Shown one piece after another: positions 58,180 to 64,000 of a stretch of 64,000 nt of DNA; position 1 is the first letter of the stretch; every line of letters begins with the position of its first letter. The notes under the pieces were generated by a model. The model did not search any database, was not told where the DNA came from, and worked only from the letters and a program-made list of their open reading frames with translations. The translations under genes and the position numbers were made by a program. Source of the DNA: Hyaloscypha bicolor E (lineage: Eukaryota > Ascomycota > Leotiomycetes > Helotiales > Hyaloscyphaceae); the NCBI RefSeq assembly GCF_002865645.1, contig NW_020194515.1, forward strand, positions 1,116,001 to 1,180,000. Direction: 5' to 3'.

Positions 58180-61100
58180 TATTTTATAATAAATAATATA
58201 AGGAAAATCGTAACTTTATAATTAAGGTAATACTTTTATAAAATTCTAAGAAATTTCTATAAAACGAATTATTAGCTTAGTAAATTTAGAGAAAAAAGAG
58301 CTATTATAATATTTTAAGCCTAAGGCCAAAATATTAAAAATATATAAGTATTAATTTTAGTTTCTTATATTAATTTCTAATATAATTAGTAACTTAAATA
58401 TAAATTAGTTATAAGATATAATTATTAGTATAATATATAGAAATAATAGAAATAGAGGCTAATTATAAAAAAAAAGAAATAAAAGAAATAAAATAAGAAA
58501 TATTATATTAAAATAGTATAAATTAAACCTTAGTTAGAAATAGATTATAATATTTGGAAATAAAATTATATTATTAATTTATATATTACTTTTAATTATA
58601 ATAAAAACCGGAATAGAAATAGTATTAGTTTTAATAGAAAAGCTTATTTCTAAATCCGAAAAAAATATTTAAAAGAAGAAATATCTTTAATTTTAAGTAA
58701 AATAATAAATAGAAACCGGAAATAAAAATTAAAAAGAAATTAGAAATAAGAAATTATATAGATAATTTAGGAAAGCTTTTAGGGAAAAAAAAGAATATTA
58801 AATAGAAATAAAAAAGAGAATTTAGGAAAGTTAGAAAAATTAGTAAAATTATTTTTATTATTTTTATTATTACTTTTAATAATATTATTTAATATATCTA
58901 GTTTAGTAAAATTAAAAAAAAGATATTATAAATATTAAGCTAATAAAATAAAAGAAAGAATATAAGTAATAGAAATAAAATTAGAAAGGCTATTATCTTA
59001 TTACTATTAATATTAAAATTCAAATTTAAATTATATTTATTATTATTAATTAGTTTCTCTCAAATCCCGGTTTCTAAATTAAAAGATATATTTAAATAAG
59101 AAATTAGTTCTTTAGAAACCTTATTAGTAAAAGTCTTAAATATAAAAACTTTATAATTAATTATAAAAGAAATTATTAAAATTAATATAATTAAAAATAA
59201 ATATATACTAGTACCGGATTTAAATTTATTATTTATAGAAGCTTCTAAAGTATTATAGTTTTAGGGAAGTAATATTTTTATATTCTTGAAATAATATATA
59301 AATATATATAAGAACTATTATATTTCTAATAATACTAAAAAAAGAGAATTATTTATTATATTTCTCTTATTTATAAGAATTAAATTAAAGTCATATTAGA
59401 ATACTATACTAATAATCTAGGAAATTACTAGAAAATCAAGTTTTTTAAGGTTTTATTAAAGGAATTCTAAAAGTATAATTAGAAAATACTTAAAATTAGT
59501 TATAATTTTCTTAATTAGATTATTATATAAATCCAGAATAAAGAAATCTTTTCTAAGTCTTATATTAATATATTTAATAAAATATTAAAAAAGTTATTAA
59601 AGAGAAAAGACAGAAATAAAATTATTTAATATTAAGAATTTATAAAAGAATTATTTATTTTAATAAAAGATTATATTTTTAAAAATATAAATTTAAGCCT
59701 ATAAATATTTTTATTTATAAATGTAATAAAATATATAAAAAGATAATAATATTTTATTAGTATAAAAAGAAGAATTACTATTTTAATATTATTAATAATC
59801 TAAATATATCTAGATTTAAATAAAAATACTTGAATATAATGATTTATAATATAGTTTCTAAATTAGATTATAAATATAAGTAAAAAGAAAATCCAATTTA
59901 TAACTAATTATATAAAACCTATTAAAAATAGTAAACTCAAAGGAAATAATATTAATTAGCTAATAAAAAGTCTAAAAAAACTATTTATTACTATTATAAT
60001 TCAAGAGAACTTATAGAAATAATTTAATATAACTATTATTATAATTCGGGAAAATATTCATAATTTATTTATATAATTTAGCTAATTATAATAGAAATAA
60101 TAATATTAATAGTCTAATAAATATAATTTGGGTTTTCGGAAAAAATATATAGGAAATTATAATAAAAGTTATAAGAAATACTATAATAGTTATAATAATT
60201 AAACTAAAATAAATAAAGAATCTAAATAATTATATTCTAGAGAAAATTAGTTTTAAATATAATTTATAGTATAAACCTAGAACCGAAAAAGCGAATTTAT
60301 TATAAATATTATAATAGAAATAAGAATAATAATATTAATCTAAAATATATTAATATTTTTTAGTTTTATTATTTATTAATAAAAGAACTTATAAATCATA
60401 AATATATTTACTAATTTAATAAAAAATAGTATAAAAGCTATTTAAGCCTAAATAAAAAAGTATTTTCTCTTTTTTTGCTAATAAATACTAGTAGTTTAAT
60501 TAAATTATTTCTTAAGTTTAAAAAGAAGAATTTAATTATAACTTAAAAATATAATTCGAGAATATTTAAAAAATAATAGAAAATATCTAGTTTATTAGAT
60601 AAGAAAGAAATAAGGAAACTAGCTAACCAGAATCTATATATAAAAATAAATAAATTATATTTAGAGAATCTAAATAATTACTTTATTTTAAAGGAAATTA
60701 TATTAGAATTACTAATATTTCAGTTTTTAAAATTAATAAATAATACTAAAATTTAACTATAAATAGTATTTCTATTAATACTATAATAGGTTTCTTATTA
60801 AGAAAAAAAGAAAAAGAAATAGAAATAGCTAAAAAGGTTTTCTAAAAATAAGCTAAAATAGAAAATAAGCTATTTTATATAAGAGGCCAGAAAAATACTA
60901 TTTCAAGAAATAATAAATAAAAAATAATCTAGCTAAAAATATAGATATTAATATTTCCGGAAATAAATAAAATAAATTAGAAACCTAGTATACTTTTAAT
61001 TATAATAAATATAAGACTCCTAAAATTAATAATATTCTAATAAGGCTATTAAAGAAAGTAATTATTTTATTTCTAAAGATTTAGAAAGAAATAAAAATAT

Positions 61101-61613
61101 TTATTAATACTTTAAAAATACTAAATTTAGCTATTATATTTCAAAACTAATAAATTAAAAATAATACTTCTTGTTTTATTATTTTATAAATAGGAAATAC
61201 TATTATATTAAATAGAATTAGATATATTAAGAAATCTATAAAGCTAATAGCTATAGCTTATATAATAAATAAAATATTTAAGGAATTAGAAATGCTAGTT
61301 TAGATATCTAATATTAATAGAATTATTTAATTTAAAAATATTAATATTAATATTCGGATATTACTAGCTTATAAATGTATTATATAATTTTTATATTTCT
61401 GATTTATATTTTAAAACCCTTAAGAAAATATTAAATATAAAGAAATAATTAATACTAGAACTAAAATTAATATTCTTTCTAAAAAGATCTCTAAAAATAT
61501 TAATAAAGTAATATATAATATTATAGATTATTAAATATCTATTATTACTAGAGCTAAATTTGAATTTATAGAAATAGTAAAGCTTAAAAATAAGATTATA
61601 AATAGAATAAAAT
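57920..61613 (+). mobile_element. Large gypsy retrotransposon, copy C, 3'-truncated
   Basis: It begins with an LTR at 57,920 (four bases before it: CTAT) and is co-linear with copies A and B through leader and gag (about 59,220-59,740) into the region before reverse transcriptase, equivalent to copy B about 26,860. Homology stops sharply at 61,613, where TATTAGTATAGC begins a different sequence. It appears the most RIP-mutated of the three copies, with even fewer C and G. Confidence 0.9.
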
Positions 61614-61804
61614 TATTAGTATAGCTATTTCTTCGGGAATTATATATATAATTACGGAACTCGAAATACGGGATATAGATAATAAAATATAAGTAACGAG
61701 ATATAAAATATAGAATATAATTATATAACCTCGCATTCTATAAATAACTTGACTAGTAACTAGTTCCTATTAGGCTTAGCAGATTTAGGAATTATATATT
61801 AATA
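61614..61804 (+). repeat. Possible LTR start of another element that truncates copy C
   Basis: The sequence change at 61,614 begins TATTAGTATAGC, the expected RIP form of TGTTAG..., and a possible end ...TATTAATA lies near 61,804. If it is an insertion, the preceding AAAAT (61,609-61,613) would be the 5-bp target copy. The other end is outside the window, so this is tentative. Confidence 0.35.
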
Positions 61805-61962
61805 TTATAATACTATAATTCTTATTTCTAAATAATAATTTTACTAATCTTATATAAATAGTATTTTATAAATATATAATAATACTATATATTACTAGTA
61901 AACTAATACTAATTAATTTATATATATAAATTAGAGAATAGAATCTTTTAAGCTAAAAAAGC

Positions 61963-62141
61963 ATCCGGTAGCCTATAATAAAAATAAACTAGTCTATATT
62001 AAAGAAGAGAATTACTCATTAATTTTATAAAGTATCCGGTAGCCTAAAAAAGAAAATAGCTAGCTTTTATTAAGAACTAATAATTATTTTATTAAAGGAG
62101 AAAATTACTTATTAACTTTATAAAAAAGTATCCGGTAGCCT
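61963..62141 (+). repeat. Three spaced copies of ATCCGGTAGCCT
   Basis: Exact 12-bp copies at 61,963-61,974, 62,034-62,045 and 62,130-62,141, each preceded by TTTATAAA or AAAAAG and accompanied by a GAGAATTACTCATTAA/GAAAATTACTTATTAA word. The repeat unit is about 70-96 bp. The 12-mer has no CpA or TpG, so RIP could not change it, while its surroundings have decayed. Confidence 0.8.
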
Positions 62142-62448
62142 AAAAAAAAAAGACTCTAATTCTTACTAATTAATAAGTAGTTAGCTATTTAATTATCTAT
62201 TTATTTAACTATTTATTATTTTTTAAAACTAATTTCTTTTGGCTTTAAAACTGCTTTCTTAGAAACTATTCTTTTTATTTATATAATACCCGAAATCTAT
62301 AAAACCCTCTTTCTAAAACATATATTCTATATATACTCTTAAAGCTCTTTAAAGTTTTAGACTCTCCTAGAATTATAATATTTTACTTCCTAAATTTCTT
62401 ATTATAAACGAAATTTTTAAGAGCAAGATATTTATTTTAATATTCTTA

Positions 62449-62620
62449 CTAGATATCTAGATATCTAGATATCTCGGTATCTAGATATTTCTATTAGATA
62501 TCTCAATATCTGGATATTTTAATTAGATATCTAATATTTAAATAAATATCTAGTATCTAAATAAATATCTGGTATCTAAATAAGTATCTAGATATCTGAA
62601 TATCTAAATAACCTTATTAC
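62449..62620. repeat. ATATCT-rich minisatellite
   Basis: Repeated AGATATCT, GGTATCTA and AAATAAATATCTAGTATCT words with 8-19 bp spacing. It resembles the CCAGATA minisatellite of the nested gypsy LTR after more extensive RIP, in inverse orientation. Confidence 0.6.
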
Positions 62621-64000
62621 TAAATTATTTTTATAAACTTATTATAAACTACCTTATTTTTAAACTTCTCTTATTTTTAAACTCCTCTTATTATAAATCA
62701 CATATATATTAGAAAGAGCTTAGCTTTAAGAATTTAATATAATAGAATTATAAAATAAATATATATAAATAAAGAAATAAAAAAGTAGTATTAATCTAAT
62801 TACTTATAGTAATAAAGAACTCCTAAACTACCTTAATACTAGACTATTTTAGTATAAGATAAAAAAATTAACTAATAATAATTTCTAGGAATTATTTAAG
62901 AATAATTTTAGTAATTTTAATTTCAAAATATTTAATTAACTAGATTAATATAAACTGTATTAATTATAAGCTATTTTATAATATAGTAGTATTTATATTA
63001 AATATAATAATAAAGAATAATATATTTGAATTATAGCTAATATTATTATTATTAAACTAGATCTTAATATAGGCCTTATTACCTTACTATATATATTTCT
63101 TAATAATAGTATTATAAGAAATTAATAAACTAAACTAATTATTACTTATATTTCTTTATTATCTATAATTACTTCTATTAGTACTAGATTATAAAAAGCT
63201 AGTAATAATAGATTTCTATTATTTCTATTATTTTCAAATAGTTCTTTAAATAGCTTTTTTATTATAAAGCTAATTAGAGAAATAATAAAGATATATACTA
63301 AAATATAGAAATATAATAGAACTAATAATAGTTTTAATTAAAAACTCGCTATTTTTCTCGATATTTACTAATATATAAAGCTTTTATAAAAGGCATTAGT
63401 AAGAGCTTTTCCTATTATATTAAAAGAACTAATATAAGATTACTTTTATAATAACTAGCTTTCTTAATATATATATATAAAGGCCTATATAAATATTTAT
63501 AGTTTCTTTAAAAGCCCTAGTTTCTAATATTAAAATTTAAATAAATAGAATATTATTATAATAGTAATTATAATAGTTTAATATCTCGAAAAGATAATAT
63601 TTGAGCTTATTTAGTTACTAATTAATAACCTATATAAATTATAATATAAACTAATACTTGCTTTATAAAATACCAAATTCCTATATAATAAGATTATTAT
63701 CTTTTATTAAAATATATTAGTATACTAATATATAGTTTCGGATTCTTTTTCTAATTTCGGCTAGCTTATTAATAAGCTCTAATTATCTATTACTACTTAT
63801 AAGAAAAAGTAATAGATTAATACCGAAATTCTTTTTACTAATTAATAATATTATTTAAAAAAATAGCCAAATAACTATTTATTCGGAAATTATTAATATA
63901 ATTCTAGTTATAACTACAGCTCCCGAAATAGCTATTTAAATAGCTATAAGTCCCGTAATTATAATAACTATCTAAATAAATCATGTTTTATATATAAAAA
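62621..64000. other. AT-rich RIP-degraded sequence to the window end
   Basis: No frame or domain can be followed. Scattered TCCGG and CTCGA words survive. It is probably the interior of an old transposon that continues past the window. Confidence 0.5.

Noticed and set aside
61963..62141. Spaced repeats that could suggest a CRISPR-like array
   Set aside because: The genome is fungal, the spacing is irregular and the intervals are themselves repeated.

Overview
The window looks like one 64 kb piece of a filamentous ascomycete (Pezizomycotina) genome. Most of it is extremely AT-rich and carries the mark of repeat-induced point mutation (RIP). Related copies of the same transposon differ almost only by C-to-T and G-to-A changes, and old reading frames can be followed for hundreds of codons where nearly every stop is TAA or TAG standing in for Gln or Trp. 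Small introns with GCTAAC-type branch sites, spliced secreted proteins and HET-like sequence also fit such a fungus. No rRNA, tRNA or CRISPR array was recognised.

Layout. 1-18,387: most of copy A of a large Ty3/gypsy retrotransposon (+ strand), with a second gypsy element (- strand, 11,493-17,567) nested in it and flanked by the 5-bp duplication TTTAC. 18,388-23,079: RIP-decayed spacer with tandem repeats and one remnant of a host-like gene (22.1-22.8 kb, - strand). 23,080-36,203: full-length copy B of the large element, 13.1 kb, with 303-bp LTRs, 4-bp target duplication CTAG, gag, pol, and an unusual extra reading frame of about 900 codons after the integrase. 36,204-39,130: decayed spacer with a long hairpin and a (TAA)20 tract. 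39.1-48.5 kb: a GC-balanced island holding one apparently intact gene (726-aa membrane glycoprotein) among broken genes: the C-terminus of a copper P-type ATPase, the N-terminus of a cytochrome P450, the last exon of an unknown gene, a decayed Lys-rich gene, and a PAN-like exon. 48.2-50.0 kb: a lightly RIP-mutated gene with HET-like, FHA-like and protein-kinase-like segments in one frame. 50.0-54.0 kb: AT-rich relics with a RIP-mutated solo LTR. 53.5-56.9 kb: a second small island with an unmutated solo LTR and a spliced, cysteine-rich secreted-protein gene whose 3' part enters the next RIP zone. 57.9-61.6 kb: truncated copy C of the large element. 61.6-64.0 kb: probable start of another LTR element plus short repeats and AT-rich relics.

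Together these features describe a repeat-rich, gene-poor compartment of a two-speed fungal genome, probably dispensable or subtelomeric. Transposons insert, RIP destroys them, and the mutation spills into neighbouring genes. The two most unusual items are the large gypsy family with its long post-integrase reading frame, and the RIP-killed HET/FHA/kinase-like gene.
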